From Pelotomaculum sp. PtaB.Bin104 (lineage in GTDB: Bacteria > Bacillota > Desulfotomaculia > Desulfotomaculales > Pelotomaculaceae): 64,000 nt of DNA. Below, in pieces: positions 9,354 through 17,381 of the stretch. The notes under the pieces are model-generated. The model worked only from the letters and a program-made list of their open reading frames with translations, was not told the origin of the DNA and did no database searches. The position numbers and the translations under genes were made by a program. The stretch is taken from NCBI GenBank assembly GCA_002067205.1, contig MVQL01000245.1:62001-126000 (forward strand), given 5' to 3'. Within the stretch, counting starts at the first letter, position 1; each line of letters starts with the position of its first letter.

Positions 9354-9644
9354 GTGAGCGATCTAACTAGCAGGATTGGCAGGTTTAGTATCCCCAGGGA
9401 TGTAATCCGCGGCGATAACAACGTAGTATTGCTTAAGCTGTTTGCTAATACCATTATCATGAGGGCTGAATATAAACTCTCCAAAGATGTTATTGAATAT
9501 ACCGCGCTGTCTCCTTTATTCAGGGTAAAAGAAGAGTCAGAGATGGTCCCAGAATACCGCCTGGAATGTAAAAGCATATACTCCGACGGTGAAATAGTTG
9601 ATTTTGATGTAATTGTTGAAGAATTAAAGAAAGCATTTAGCTAG
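9354..9644 (+). CDS. Hypothetical protein, 96 residues
   Basis: I do not recognise this family. The product is mixed alpha/beta and mostly charged, with no signal peptide, membrane segment or cysteine motif beyond one cysteine near residue 73. The GTG start at 9354 lies 8 bases after AGCGAGG; an ATG four bases upstream is in another frame and closes at once. Codon use looks like that of real genes in the window. It stands alone, followed 52 bases later by a broken acyltransferase gene. Confidence 0.5.
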   Translation: MSDLTSRIGRFSIPRDVIRGDNNVVLLKLFANTIIMRAEYKLSKDVIEYTALSPLFRVKEESEMVPEYRLECKSIYSDGEIVDFDVIVEELKKAFS

Positions 9645-9696
9645 GGATAATCAGCCAGCCGTCCAGCAGGGCGGCTTTAGTTGTTGGGGGACTATT

Positions 9697-10208
9697 ATGG
9701 AAGGAAAAAAAAGGCAAGTTTCCAGGCTGGCTTATATAGATAACCTGCGTGCTTTGATGATTATTTTTGTGGTGATGATTCACACTGCGGTTACATACAG
9801 TGGATTCGGTAGTGGTTTTATGTGGAAAATCAAAGTGTTGATTTTATATCATCACACTTTTTTGGACTTTTTCAATCGGTTACCCAGGCATATTTTATGT
9901 CATTGTTGTTTATGCTTGCAGGGTATTGCGTTCCTGGAAGTCTTGAAAAAAAAGGGACAAGTCGTTTTGTTTCAGATAGACTCTTTAGGCTCGGAGTGCC
10001 AATGCTTTTATTTGTGTTTATAATTCATCCCCTTTGTGTAAAGATATCGCATCCTGAGATTAGGATAGCAACTCATTATATTCACGGGATAGCCTCTTTT
10101 GATTTTATTTCATGGTCAGGGCCTCTCAGGTTTGCGCTCGCACTATTGATCTTTACTTTTGGCTATGTGTTTGCAAAAAATACCTTCGGGAGTTTTAATT
10201 TTGGATAA
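9697..10208 (+). pseudogene. Acyltransferase family 3 gene, frameshifted and truncated
   Basis: The first frame (from ATG 9697) reads RLAYIDNLRALMIIFVVMIH, the typical first helix of membrane acyltransferase-3 proteins. Near 9810-9825 the family reading moves to another frame (VENQSVDFISSHFFGLFQSV, then FRLGVPMLLFVFIIHPL), which ends at a stop at 10208. Family members are about 350-400 residues with ten helices; only about 170 residues remain, so the gene has both a frameshift and a missing 3' half. The family modifies cell-surface sugars, but this copy should be non-functional. It is followed 40 bases later by an intact yjbQ-type gene. Confidence 0.78.
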
Positions 10209-10247
10209 AGCAGTGAAATATGTCCTATACGAAAAGGGAGGAAAGCC

Positions 10248-10649
10248 ATGCTTCAGGAGGTGCGGCTACAGACTAAAAGACGGGATGAAATGCTTGATAT
10301 AACGGCCCAGGTTGAACAAATTTTGGTGCGGGAAAAGGTTCAAAGCGGGCTGGTCGTAGTTTTTTCCTTCCATACTACAGCAGGGATAACGATCAACGAA
10401 AATGCAGATCCGGATGTGCAAAAGGATATACTGCGCAGGCTGGGTGAGCTTTACCCCCGGGTTGATGCCAAAGACCGGCACCTGGAAGGGAATTCTGCCG
10501 CTCACTTGAAAGCGAGCACGGTTGGGGCGTCGCAAACGATTATTATACATAACGGAAAATTGCAGCTTGGCCGCTGGCAGGGCATTTATTTTTGTGAATT
10601 CGACGGCCCCCGCTACCGCACCTGCTACGTGAAAATCCTTGGTGAATGA
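10248..10649 (+). CDS. YjbQ/UPF0047 family protein
   Basis: The 133-residue protein matches the YjbQ family throughout: FSFHTTAGITINENADPDV near residues 41-60, HLEGNSAAHLKAS near 83-95, and LGRWQGIYFCEFDGPR near 107-122. Conserved histidines and the GNSxAH motif are present. YjbQ proteins have been annotated as secondary thiamine-phosphate synthases because overexpression rescues thiE mutants; the physiological role is unsettled. The ATG follows GGGAGGAAAGCC. No thiamine genes are nearby, so context does not add to the assignment. Confidence 0.9.
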   Translation: MLQEVRLQTKRRDEMLDITAQVEQILVREKVQSGLVVVFSFHTTAGITINENADPDVQKDILRRLGELYPRVDAKDRHLEGNSAAHLKASTVGASQTIIIHNGKLQLGRWQGIYFCEFDGPRYRTCYVKILGE

Positions 10650-10723
10650 TGCCGGGGCCGGTCATAAGCCGGTGCGATATCTTGAAGCGCACAGTAAGTT
10701 AATCGTAATCGGAGGGATAGTTT

Positions 10724-11098
10724 ATGGACATAGCTTATTGCACAGTTAACCTTTATGCGGCTTTAAAATCAAAATACAACGAGTATTTAAAGCCAGAAAT
10801 CATCTCCATTGAGCTGATCCAATCAGAAGATGGTGTATGGGTCGAGGCGACCGAGGCGGAAACGGTTTTAGACGGCCTGGACAAAAAAACGATTAAGCGG
10901 GTTAATCTAGATTTTGTCGTGCAGGGTGATGGGGAGGAGGCTCTTTTTTTTAACCCCGCCGATCCGATCGAGCATAACGCCGCCAAGTTTATTGACGAGT
11001 TCTCCGCTCACTCCATTGCCAATACCCTTGAGCTTTTCCACGACGAGGCCTGTCTAAAATTCGGTAAAAAAGATAACCCGTTCAGCTTAGGTATATAA
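10724..11098 (+). CDS. Hypothetical protein, 124 residues
   Basis: A soluble acidic protein with a strong ribosome site (GGAGGGATAGTTT before ATG). It has no membrane segment or metal motif. The pattern of beta strands followed by C-terminal helices, and the even codon use, argue for a real gene, but I do not recognise the family. It is 74 bases behind the YjbQ gene and 150 bases ahead of the CoA-binding protein on the same strand. Confidence 0.6.
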   Translation: MDIAYCTVNLYAALKSKYNEYLKPEIISIELIQSEDGVWVEATEAETVLDGLDKKTIKRVNLDFVVQGDGEEALFFNPADPIEHNAAKFIDEFSAHSIANTLELFHDEACLKFGKKDNPFSLGI

Positions 11099-11250
11099 TC
11101 CATCTAGTTTATCTGCGTGCTAACAGCACTAATGGTGGATTACCAGTCAATTTCTTCGTGGAAGCAATGCCTTTGACACCGCAGTATACCGAATATTTTA
11201 GCCTTCTTGTGCCAGTATAATCAAGGAAGGTTCAGACGGAGGTGTAAGTA

Positions 11251-11703
11251 ATGGTAACTCAAGCTGCCGTTCAGGATTTTTTAAGCCAGAAGACACTGGC
11301 TGTCATCGGTGTGTCCAGATCCAAAAATAAGTTTTCATATCGCCTGTATCAGGAGCTGAAGGCAAAAGGTTATCAGGTATTTCCGGTTAACCCCCATATG
11401 GCTGAGCTCGATGGCGAGCCGTGCTTTGACAGTATTAAGTCGATTCCGCACCAGGTTGATGGAGCGGTGCTTGTCACCCCGTCGGGGCAAACGGAAAAGG
11501 TCATTGGTGAGGTAATCGCCACCGGGGTCAGGCAGGTTTGGATCCAGCAGGGCGCTGAATCAGCGGCCGCGATAGCCGCCTGTGCCAGGGCAGGGCTAAA
11601 TGCAATCCACCATGAATGCCTATTAATGTTTGCGGAACCAGCTGGATTTCCTCATAACGCACACCGCTTTATCTGGCGGGTATTGGGTAAAATGCCGAAA
11701 TGA
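11251..11703 (+). CDS. CoA-binding domain protein (YccU-like)
   Basis: The 150-residue product is a single Rossmann-like CoA_binding_2 domain: LAVIGVSRSKNKFSYRLYQE at about residues 15-34, FPVNP near 47, GAVLVTPSG near 70, WIQQGAES near 96, and the H-ECLLMF end. It resembles the N-terminal domain of succinyl-CoA ligase alpha subunits but has no catalytic domain, so it probably senses or binds CoA or a nucleotide. The ATG follows GGAGGTGTAAGT. A strong hairpin lies just after the stop. Confidence 0.88.
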   Translation: MVTQAAVQDFLSQKTLAVIGVSRSKNKFSYRLYQELKAKGYQVFPVNPHMAELDGEPCFDSIKSIPHQVDGAVLVTPSGQTEKVIGEVIATGVRQVWIQQGAESAAAIAACARAGLNAIHHECLLMFAEPAGFPHNAHRFIWRVLGKMPK

Positions 11704-11710
11704 TGGCTCT

Positions 11711-11746
11711 TGCTGCCTCCAACAACTGGTACAGGTGGAGGCAGCA
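11711..11746. terminator. 11-bp hairpin after CoA-binding gene
   Basis: TGCTGCCTCCA (11711-11721) pairs perfectly with TGGAGGCAGCA (11736-11746) around a 14-base loop, 7 bases after the stop codon. There is no T-run, so it may stabilise mRNA ends rather than terminate. Confidence 0.5.
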
Positions 11747-11900
11747 GCAGCCTAGTTGAAAGCAGCCAGCATGTCATATGGAGGCCCTGTACAAAATGAA
11801 ATTATGTTCTGATATTTCTTGATTTCCGAGACGCTCAATCAAATATGGGGTTTATTTTCCACATGGTAATTCTTTGCTTAATTTAGATTGCTTCATCTAA

Positions 11901-12716
11901 TTACTTGCCGGCAACTTTTTTGATTGCAGGACTAATTTTGAACACAGCCGGTATGACGGCGCTGTCTTCATTAAACACCTTTTTGTAGGACATGAGCAGC
12001 AAAAGTAAACAGCTAATGGAGGCTCCCGCGGCAAGCGAAAGCATAATCACGATCTGGTACCTGGCCGCCAGCAGCGGCTCTATCCCAGCCAGGACCTGCC
12101 CGGTCATCATTCCCGGCAGGTTGACCAGGCCGACCACCATCAGGGAGTTAATGGTCGGGGTCATACCGGCCCGCAGGGCGTCTTTTACTCTTTCCCGCAC
12201 CGCTTCCCAGGGTGTGGCGCCGAAACTGAGCAAAGCCTCCACCTGCGCAATCTCGCTTCTCACCCCCGCGTAGAACCGCTCCAGGGACAGGGCTACTCCG
12301 TTCATGCAATGACCGAGGACCATTCCGAAGATGGGGATGACTATTCTCGGTGAATACCAGGGCTGCGGGGCAATGATTAGGACTACTACAAAGGTCCCCA
12401 CAAATAATGTGGTGAGCCAGAGCGAAATATAGCTTAGGCCGTAATTAAAGCTGCCGATCCGGGAAGTCCGGTCTGTTGCGGTTTTGGCGGCGATGGCGCA
12501 CATCAGGGATACTATTAATACCACCAGCGGCAGGCTGGTGATATTAAATATATAGCCCAGCATATAGCCGATCAACAGCAGCTGCACAAAGGTCCGCACC
12601 GTCCCCCAGAGCAGGGATTTTAAGAGACCTAGCTGTAAAACGGCAGAGATGACGCCGGCGATGGCGACCAGTGCTACCGTTAGGCCCAGCTGTAGGTCCG
12701 AGATGGGAATTACATT
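11901..12716 (-). CDS. FetB/YbbM-type ABC transporter permease (start unclear)
   Basis: The reverse strand encodes a UPF0014/FetB membrane protein. It has multiple hydrophobic helices, RTFVQLLLIGYMLGYIF, a long cytoplasmic region with GATPWEAVRERVKDALRAGM and the signature VGLVNLPGMMTGQVLAG. The family pairs with a small ATPase; in E. coli the pair exports iron. Homology runs upstream of the first in-frame GTG (12599) to about 12716 (VIPISDLQLGLTVALVAIAG), but no ATG, GTG or TTG exists in that frame before an upstream TGA. An ATG in the next frame, overlapping the ATPase stop (ATGTAA), would fit if one base were restored. So a start lesion, a rare ATT start, or a base error is likely. Confidence 0.8.
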   Translation of the reverse strand, partial: NVIPISDLQLGLTVALVAIAGVISAVLQLGLLKSLLWGTVRTFVQLLLIGYMLGYIFNITSLPLVVLIVSLMCAIAAKTATDRTSRIGSFNYGLSYISLWLTTLFVGTFVVVLIIAPQPWYSPRIVIPIFGMVLGHCMNGVALSLERFYAGVRSEIAQVEALLSFGATPWEAVRERVKDALRAGMTPTINSLMVVGLVNLPGMMTGQVLAGIEPLLAARYQIVIMLSLAAGASISCLLLLLMSYKKVFNEDSAVIPAVFKISPAIKKVAGK

Positions 12717-13378
12717 GCTGTTCGTGCTACCGCACCTCCCTCACCCGCATTGATGAACAAAGTCTGGACCCGGTGGAAAACGTCCTGGTCGTCCCGGTGT
12801 GACACCAATGCCATCCCCCGCCCGGGTTTGGCTCCCAGCCACCGGCTGAGGTAGTCCAGGGCAGCCTGTTGAGACTGCCCGTCCAGGGCTGCGGTGGGTT
12901 CGTCCAGTAGGAGCACCTGCGGTTTCAGCAGTACAGCCCGCAGCAGTGCCACCCTGGCTTGCTCGCCGCCTGATAGGGTGCGTGCTTCCTGGGCCAGCAT
13001 TTCACGGGGCAGCATTAGCCGGGCCATGTTATCGCCCAGCAGGTTCATATCCAGGGTCTTTCCCTTGTTTACTGCCAGTTGAAAAGGTTTTTGCAGGTTA
13101 TCCAGAACGGTGCCGCTAAACATTACGGGTTGCTGGGCCAGGTAATGAATTGATTGGCGCCACCGCTGGGGGCTGATCGCCCGCCAGGTTTCGCCCGAGT
13201 AGTACAGTTCCCCCGCATCAAACGGCTGCAGGCGGGCCAGTATTCTCAGCAAGGTGGATTTGCCGGCCCCGGAAGGCCCCTTGACCAGTAAAACCTCTCC
13301 CCCGGCGATAGTTGCGGAAACCGTGATCAGTCGCAGGTTGTGGCCAACACGATATTGTAGATTTACAAAACGTAACAT
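12710..13378 (-). CDS. ABC transporter ATP-binding protein, FetA/YbbL type
   Basis: A 222-residue ATPase with Walker A KGPSGAGKSTLL, Q-loop YLAQQPVMFSG, signature LSGGEQARVALLRAVL, Walker B VLLLDEP and a switch histidine in VSHRDD. It energises the permease encoded directly downstream; by family analogy the pair is a metal (possibly iron) exporter. The longest frame begins at 13426, but ATG 13378 is preferred because it directly follows AAGGGGGAAAA and gives the family start LRFVNLQYRVG. Its ATGTAA end overlaps the permease region. Confidence 0.88.
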   Translation of the reverse strand: MLRFVNLQYRVGHNLRLITVSATIAGGEVLLVKGPSGAGKSTLLRILARLQPFDAGELYYSGETWRAISPQRWRQSIHYLAQQPVMFSGTVLDNLQKPFQLAVNKGKTLDMNLLGDNMARLMLPREMLAQEARTLSGGEQARVALLRAVLLKPQVLLLDEPTAALDGQSQQAALDYLSRWLGAKPGRGMALVSHRDDQDVFHRVQTLFINAGEGGAVARTAM

Positions 13379-13518
13379 TTTTCCCCCTTGCTTCAGGCCC
13401 AATAAAATAATAACAAAATCCTGCATTAAAAAAGCAATAAAAATTGATATCCTGTTTAAGGTGTCATATTTAAAAAAATTTTTTTCTGTGGTGATATCTT
13501 TTTAAGCTAGAAGTTGAT

Positions 13519-13548
13519 TTAAGGGCAAATGCAATCATCTGCCCTTAA
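13519..13548. terminator. Perfect 9-bp hairpin
   Basis: TTAAGGGCA (13519-13527) pairs exactly with TGCCCTTAA (13540-13548). It lies downstream of the minus-strand micro-ORFs and upstream of the ABC operon. There is no T-run; it may be a weak terminator or a protein site. Confidence 0.4.
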
Positions 13549-13568
13549 ACGGTTAAAATTTATAATTA

Positions 13569-13664
13569 TTATACACGTTTTTTAAGTAGAAAACTGATAA
13601 TTGGTAAACAATCATCTGTTGCTTTAAACAGAAGAACCGATAAAGTTTCCTGTTTATTGTTCAT
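13569..13664 (-). CDS. Possible 31-residue peptide with strong ribosome site
   Basis: The minus strand has AAAGGAGGAGGTCAGAA followed by ATG and 31 codons (MNNKQETLSVLLFKATDDCL, then a hydrophobic stretch and a basic end LLKKRV). The ribosome site is among the best in the window and lies inside the last codons of the 74-codon frame upstream, which suggests translational coupling. The C-terminal half is amphipathic or membrane-active in character. I do not recognise it; a toxin, signal or leader peptide are all possible. It lacks an orthologue that I can name. Confidence 0.4.
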   Translation of the reverse strand: MNNKQETLSVLLFKATDDCLPIISFLLKKRV

Positions 13665-13878
13665 TTCTGACCTCCTCCTTTAGTTTTATTAAATCGATAT
13701 CAAAATTTATACTGTCACATAATCCCCAAATATAAACTATTGCGGAAATAGAGAAATCAGTTCTACAGGACAACTTCACAAAATTTCCTTTTACACCTGA
13801 AAGGCACTTTAGTTTCCGTAGTACTGTCCCACAGTCGGTCAAACATAATAATAGGTGATTAAGCTCATATAAATACAA
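13654..13878 (-). CDS. Hypothetical 74-residue cysteine-containing protein
   Basis: An AT-rich frame on the minus strand with five cysteines, a central VKGNFVKLSC and an acidic-basic tail. The only start in frame at its beginning is TTG 13878, with no clear ribosome site; an internal TTG is also possible. Its end overlaps the strong ribosome site of the 31-codon frame. The family is not recognised. Base composition is lower in GC than neighbouring genes, which may mean acquired or decaying DNA. Confidence 0.3.
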   Translation of the reverse strand: MYLYELNHLLLCLTDCGTVLRKLKCLSGVKGNFVKLSCRTDFSISAIVYIWGLCDSINFDIDLIKLKEEVRNEQ

Positions 13879-14345
13879 TTAATTAAAAAAGCCTTGTCCA
13901 TGGCCATCACAGACAAAGTTTAGCTTTTGCATTATATTACTTCGTTCCGTAATGGGAGGAAAACCGGTTTCCCGATATACCTGGCCGGGGAACCATAGCT
14001 TATACCTTAGGCGGACCCGACTCAAAGTTTTTAGCTGTGTGATAACATTTCTATAAAAGTTTTATAATACCTTCAAACTCTACCTGCTGGCATTGGAGAA
14101 AACCAAGTTGAAAGGATGAGCCATTAGTGGGTTTCCAGGAGAACTATTTATGTTTAGATTTTCATATTGATTTAATTGCTACAAATTTCCTCAGTTAGAT
14201 CCTTAAAATAACCCTGTGCGGGCATACAAAAAGTATCGATTTGTACTGTGCCGTCGGTCCTGCACGCCGAATGTTCTGCAATCATCAAAGCAGTGCTAGT
14301 CAAAGGATTATGATTGCAGATGACAAATCGAAAACTGGATCGTAA
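13879..14345. other. Intergenic region with nested inverted repeats
   Basis: No protein gene is seen. The left part (13930-14040) has GGGAGGAAAACCGG and GGCGGACCCGACTC, which are vaguely riboswitch-like but not assignable. The right part (14236-14331) folds into a three-stem structure listed separately. Confidence 0.4.
14236..14331. repeat. Nested inverted repeats, three-stem structure
   Basis: The outer pair is TCGATTTGT (14236-14244) with ACAAATCGA (14323-14331). The inner pair is TCTGCAATCAT (14275-14285) with ATGATTGCAGA (14310-14320). Between the left arms, TCGG and CCGA form a small third hairpin. Both main stems are perfect, so the 96-base unit can fold as a three-way junction on either strand. 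It lies just behind the truncated kdpE. It may be a small RNA, the end of a vanished mobile element, or a terminator without T-run. Confidence 0.5.
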
Positions 14346-14770
14346 TCACAACAACCTGTAACCAACTCCCGGCTCGGTTATAATATGTCGTGGTCGTGAT
14401 GGGTCCACCTCAATTTTACGCCGTAGTTGTCCGATATAAACCCGCAGGTACTGGGTATCGTTTTCGTAGGTCACACCCCAAACGGTACGCAGCAATTGCT
14501 TATGGGTAAGGACCTTTCCGGCATAAACTGCCAAATTCTTAATTAACTCATATTCCGTCGGGGTCAGCTTTATTTCTTTGCCTTTTACTGTGACCTGACG
14601 GTGGGCGATATCAATCATCAGTTCGCCAAAGTTCAGTACCGGTTCATTTCCAAGCCCTGCTGCGTGTCGTAGGGCAGCCCGCACGCGTGCCAGCAACTCA
14701 CCCATACTGAAAGGCTTGGTTACGTAATCATCGGCGCCGGCATCCAAGGCGGCTATCTTATCGTTTTCGT
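14346..14770 (-). pseudogene. kdpE: KdpE response regulator, C-terminal part only
   Basis: The remaining frame starts at [17 protein letters not shown], the end of an OmpR-type receiver domain with its conserved lysine. It continues through the winged-helix DNA-binding domain (LTPTEYELIKNLAVYAGKVL, then YLRVYIGQLRRKIEVD and GVGYRLL), the KdpE signature end. About 90 N-terminal residues with the phosphorylated aspartate are missing. The break lies at about 14762-14772, where the sequence changes into the 3' part of kdpC. An ATG at 14747 could start a 133-residue DNA-binding fragment, but it could not be switched by phosphorylation. The sensor kinase gene kdpD, normally between kdpC and kdpE, is absent. 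Confidence 0.85.
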
Positions 14771-15201
14771 GCTACCTGAAATAAAGCCGCATCCGGGCTG
14801 ATGTGCGGATCAAGTCCGCTGGCCGAGGTTGTTACCAGATCGGCGGGAACGAGGGCGTTTTGCTGTAAGGCGTTTTCATCACGCACCGTACCTGCTTGTT
14901 CTGCTACATTTTCTAAGAGAGTCTGGTTGGTAGGACCCAGGTTCGAACCGCTTGAGGCCGCGGCGTCATAACCATCGCTTCCGGCTGCAGAAGGGCGACC
15001 ATGAAAGTACTTCGGGTCGGAAAAATTTTGTCCAATTAAAGCCGATCCTACCGGCTTATCATTTAGATAAAGCAATGAGCCGTTGGCCTGGTGGGGGAAT
15101 AGAACCTGGGCCAGACCCGTTACAGCCAGTGGATAGATGATACCTGTTAATAGCGTCATTAACATCAGGAACAGGAATGCCCTGCTTATTAGTTTAAACA
15201 T
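14758..15201 (-). CDS. kdpC: KdpC potassium-ATPase subunit, C-terminally truncated
   Basis: The 147-residue product begins with the single membrane helix ([20 protein letters not shown]) and continues with family motifs [20 protein letters not shown] and [20 protein letters not shown]. It then stops after two more residues, where KdpC normally has another 45 or so residues ending in a conserved GEPRVNVLxLN segment. The cut coincides with the kdpC/kdpE deletion scar. KdpC stabilises ATP binding in the KdpFABC pump; loss of the conserved tail probably impairs it. The start has a reasonable ribosome site and lies 43 bases behind kdpB. Confidence 0.85.
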   Translation of the reverse strand: MFKLISRAFLFLMLMTLLTGIIYPLAVTGLAQVLFPHQANGSLLYLNDKPVGSALIGQNFSDPKYFHGRPSAAGSDGYDAAASSGSNLGPTNQTLLENVAEQAGTVRDENALQQNALVPADLVTTSASGLDPHISPDAALFQVARKR

Positions 15202-15243
15202 AACCGGATCACTCTTCCCTTCCTAAACTGTTGTGGTCAGCAG

Positions 15244-17367
15244 TCAGCTTAACCCAAGAAACACTAGGATTAAGTCAATTGCTTTAATCACAATAAAAGG
15301 TGCGATTAAACCCCCTAAGCCATAAATCAGTAGGTTGCGCCTTAAAATTACGCTTGCTCCCTGCGGCCGGTAAGTGACTCCACGTAAAGCCAGGGGAACC
15401 AGAGCAACAATGATCAGAGCATTAAATATCACTGCTGAGAGAATGGCGCTTTGCGGGGTGGCAAGCCCCATAATATTTAGCACGCCGAGCTCGGGATAAG
15501 CGGCGGCAAAAATAGCTGGAATGATGGCAAAGTACTTGGCCAAATCGTTGGCAATGCTGAAAGTGGTCAGCGAACCCCTGGTCATCAGCAGCTGCTTGCC
15601 TGTTTCCACGACTTCAATTAGCTTGGTGGGATTGCTGTCCAGGTCCACCATGTTCCCGGCTTCCTTGGCCGCCTGAGTACCGCTGTTCATGGCCACGCCC
15701 ACATCGGCCTGGGCCAGTGCCAGCGCGTCGTTAGTGCCGTCACCGGTCATGGCCACCAGGTGTCCCTCGGCTTGGTACTTGCGAATTAACTTTAATTTGG
15801 CTTCCGGCGTTGCTTCGGCAAGGAAATCGTCCACTCCGGCCTCGGCGGCTATGACTGCAGCCGTAAGGGGATTGTCGCCGGTAATCATGACGGTCTTGAT
15901 CCCCATGCGGCGCAGCTGGGCAAATCGTTCCCTGATCCCGCCCTTTACCACGTCTTTTAAGTAGATTACCCCGAGTGCACAAGCGCCTTCAGCAACCACC
16001 AGAGGTGTGCCGCCTTTTTTCGAGATGTCTTCAACCACTGATTTCACTTCTGGTGGAAGGGAGCTGTTTATTCCACGCAAGTATTTTTCAATTGCTTCTG
16101 TGGCACCCTTGCGTATTTCTCTTCCTTCCAGGTTGACGCCACTCATGCGGGTCTGTGCGCTGAAGGGTACAAAACTGGCGCTAAGCTCGGTCATGTCACG
16201 CTCTCTTAAATTAAACTTTTCCTTGGCCAGGATTACAATGCTCCGCCCCTCCGGTGTCTCATCAGCCAAAGAAGACAACTGGGCCGCGTCGGCAAACTTT
16301 TCCAGGGGTATCCCCGGAGCCGGCACAAACTCCGTAGCTACACGGTTGCCTAGGGTAATAGTCCCGGTTTTATCCAATAGCAACACATCTACATCACCGG
16401 CCGCTTCTACCGCCCGGCCGGACATGGCAAGCATATTGCGCTTTAACAGCCGGTCCATCCCGGCAATACCAATGGCGCTTAAAAGGCCGCCGATGGTGGT
16501 GGGAATCAAACAGACCAGGAGCGCTGCCAGTACAGGCAGGGAAACCAGAGCGCCTGAGTATATCGCAAAAGGTTCTAACGTGGCCACTGCCAGCAAGAAT
16601 ATGATGGTTAATCCAACCAGCAAAATGGTTAAGGCAATTTCGTTAGGTGTTTTTTGACGCTTTGCGCCTTCCACCAGTTGGATCATTTTATCTAGAAAAG
16701 TTTCCCCGGGGTTGGCGGTAATCCGCACTTTGATCCAGTCAGATAGAACCCGGGTGCCGCCGGTCACTGAATTGCGGTCTCCGCCCGACTCCCGGATCAC
16801 CGGAGCCGATTCACCCGTAATGGCGCTTTCATCCACCGAGGCAATTCCCTCTACTACTTCACCGTCACTGGGAATAAAGTCGCCGGCCTCTACCAGCACC
16901 ACATCTCCCTTGCGCAGTTGGGAGGCGGGGATTTTTTCTGTCTTGTCGCCAGCCAGCTTCTTAGCCTGGGTTTCACTGCGCGAGCGGCGCAGGGCAGCTG
17001 CCTGGGCCTTACCCCTTCCTTCGGCCAGGGCCTCGGCAAAGTTGACAAAAAAAACGGTGATCCAGAGCCAGGCGGCAATTTGCACATTAAACCAGAGGGT
17101 GGCGGTCTGGCCACCGGCAATGTCTCTAATGGTAAAGAAGGTGGTTAAGAGAGCTGCTATTTGTACCACAAACATCACGGGGTTATTCCACAAAGCCCGT
17201 GGGTTCAATTTGTAGAAGGCGTCTATTGCGGCACGGGTAAGAATTGAGCGGTTTAAGCCACCTTGCTCTTTTTTTACACCTTCAAAATGTCTCGCGTTGC
17301 CGGGGTTATCCTCCTCTTTAGCAAACGTTCTTTTATTAACGACTGCAGAACTGTCATGACCGTCCAT
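15244..17367 (-). CDS. kdpB: Potassium-transporting ATPase catalytic subunit
   Basis: This P-type ATPase of about 707 residues has the phosphorylation motif [10 protein letters not shown] near residue 335, the actuator motif TGES ([10 protein letters not shown]), the hinge [17 protein letters not shown] and about seven membrane helices. It couples ATP hydrolysis to high-affinity potassium uptake through KdpA. ATG 17367 is chosen because AAAGGAGG lies 8 bases before it; a TTG two codons upstream also exists. The reading frame is intact and full length. The N-terminal 45 residues before the first conserved block are charged and slightly long for the family. With kdpA frameshifted and kdpC truncated, the pump as a whole may be inactive. 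Confidence 0.95.
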   Translation of the reverse strand: MDGHDSSAVVNKRTFAKEEDNPGNARHFEGVKKEQGGLNRSILTRAAIDAFYKLNPRALWNNPVMFVVQIAALLTTFFTIRDIAGGQTATLWFNVQIAAWLWITVFFVNFAEALAEGRGKAQAAALRRSRSETQAKKLAGDKTEKIPASQLRKGDVVLVEAGDFIPSDGEVVEGIASVDESAITGESAPVIRESGGDRNSVTGGTRVLSDWIKVRITANPGETFLDKMIQLVEGAKRQKTPNEIALTILLVGLTIIFLLAVATLEPFAIYSGALVSLPVLAALLVCLIPTTIGGLLSAIGIAGMDRLLKRNMLAMSGRAVEAAGDVDVLLLDKTGTITLGNRVATEFVPAPGIPLEKFADAAQLSSLADETPEGRSIVILAKEKFNLRERDMTELSASFVPFSAQTRMSGVNLEGREIRKGATEAIEKYLRGINSSLPPEVKSVVEDISKKGGTPLVVAEGACALGVIYLKDVVKGGIRERFAQLRRMGIKTVMITGDNPLTAAVIAAEAGVDDFLAEATPEAKLKLIRKYQAEGHLVAMTGDGTNDALALAQADVGVAMNSGTQAAKEAGNMVDLDSNPTKLIEVVETGKQLLMTRGSLTTFSIANDLAKYFAIIPAIFAAAYPELGVLNIMGLATPQSAILSAVIFNALIIVALVPLALRGVTYRPQGASVILRRNLLIYGLGGLIAPFIVIKAIDLILVFLGLS

Positions 17368-17381
17368 GCTCAAATCCTCCT

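Noticed and set aside
13930-14045. Possible ydaO-type c-di-AMP riboswitch near the kdp genes
   Set aside because: GGAGGAAAACC and GGACCCGACTC resemble parts of the motif, but the order and the central UUGGGGU-AAUC block are missing. It also does not lie ahead of a potassium gene in the right direction.
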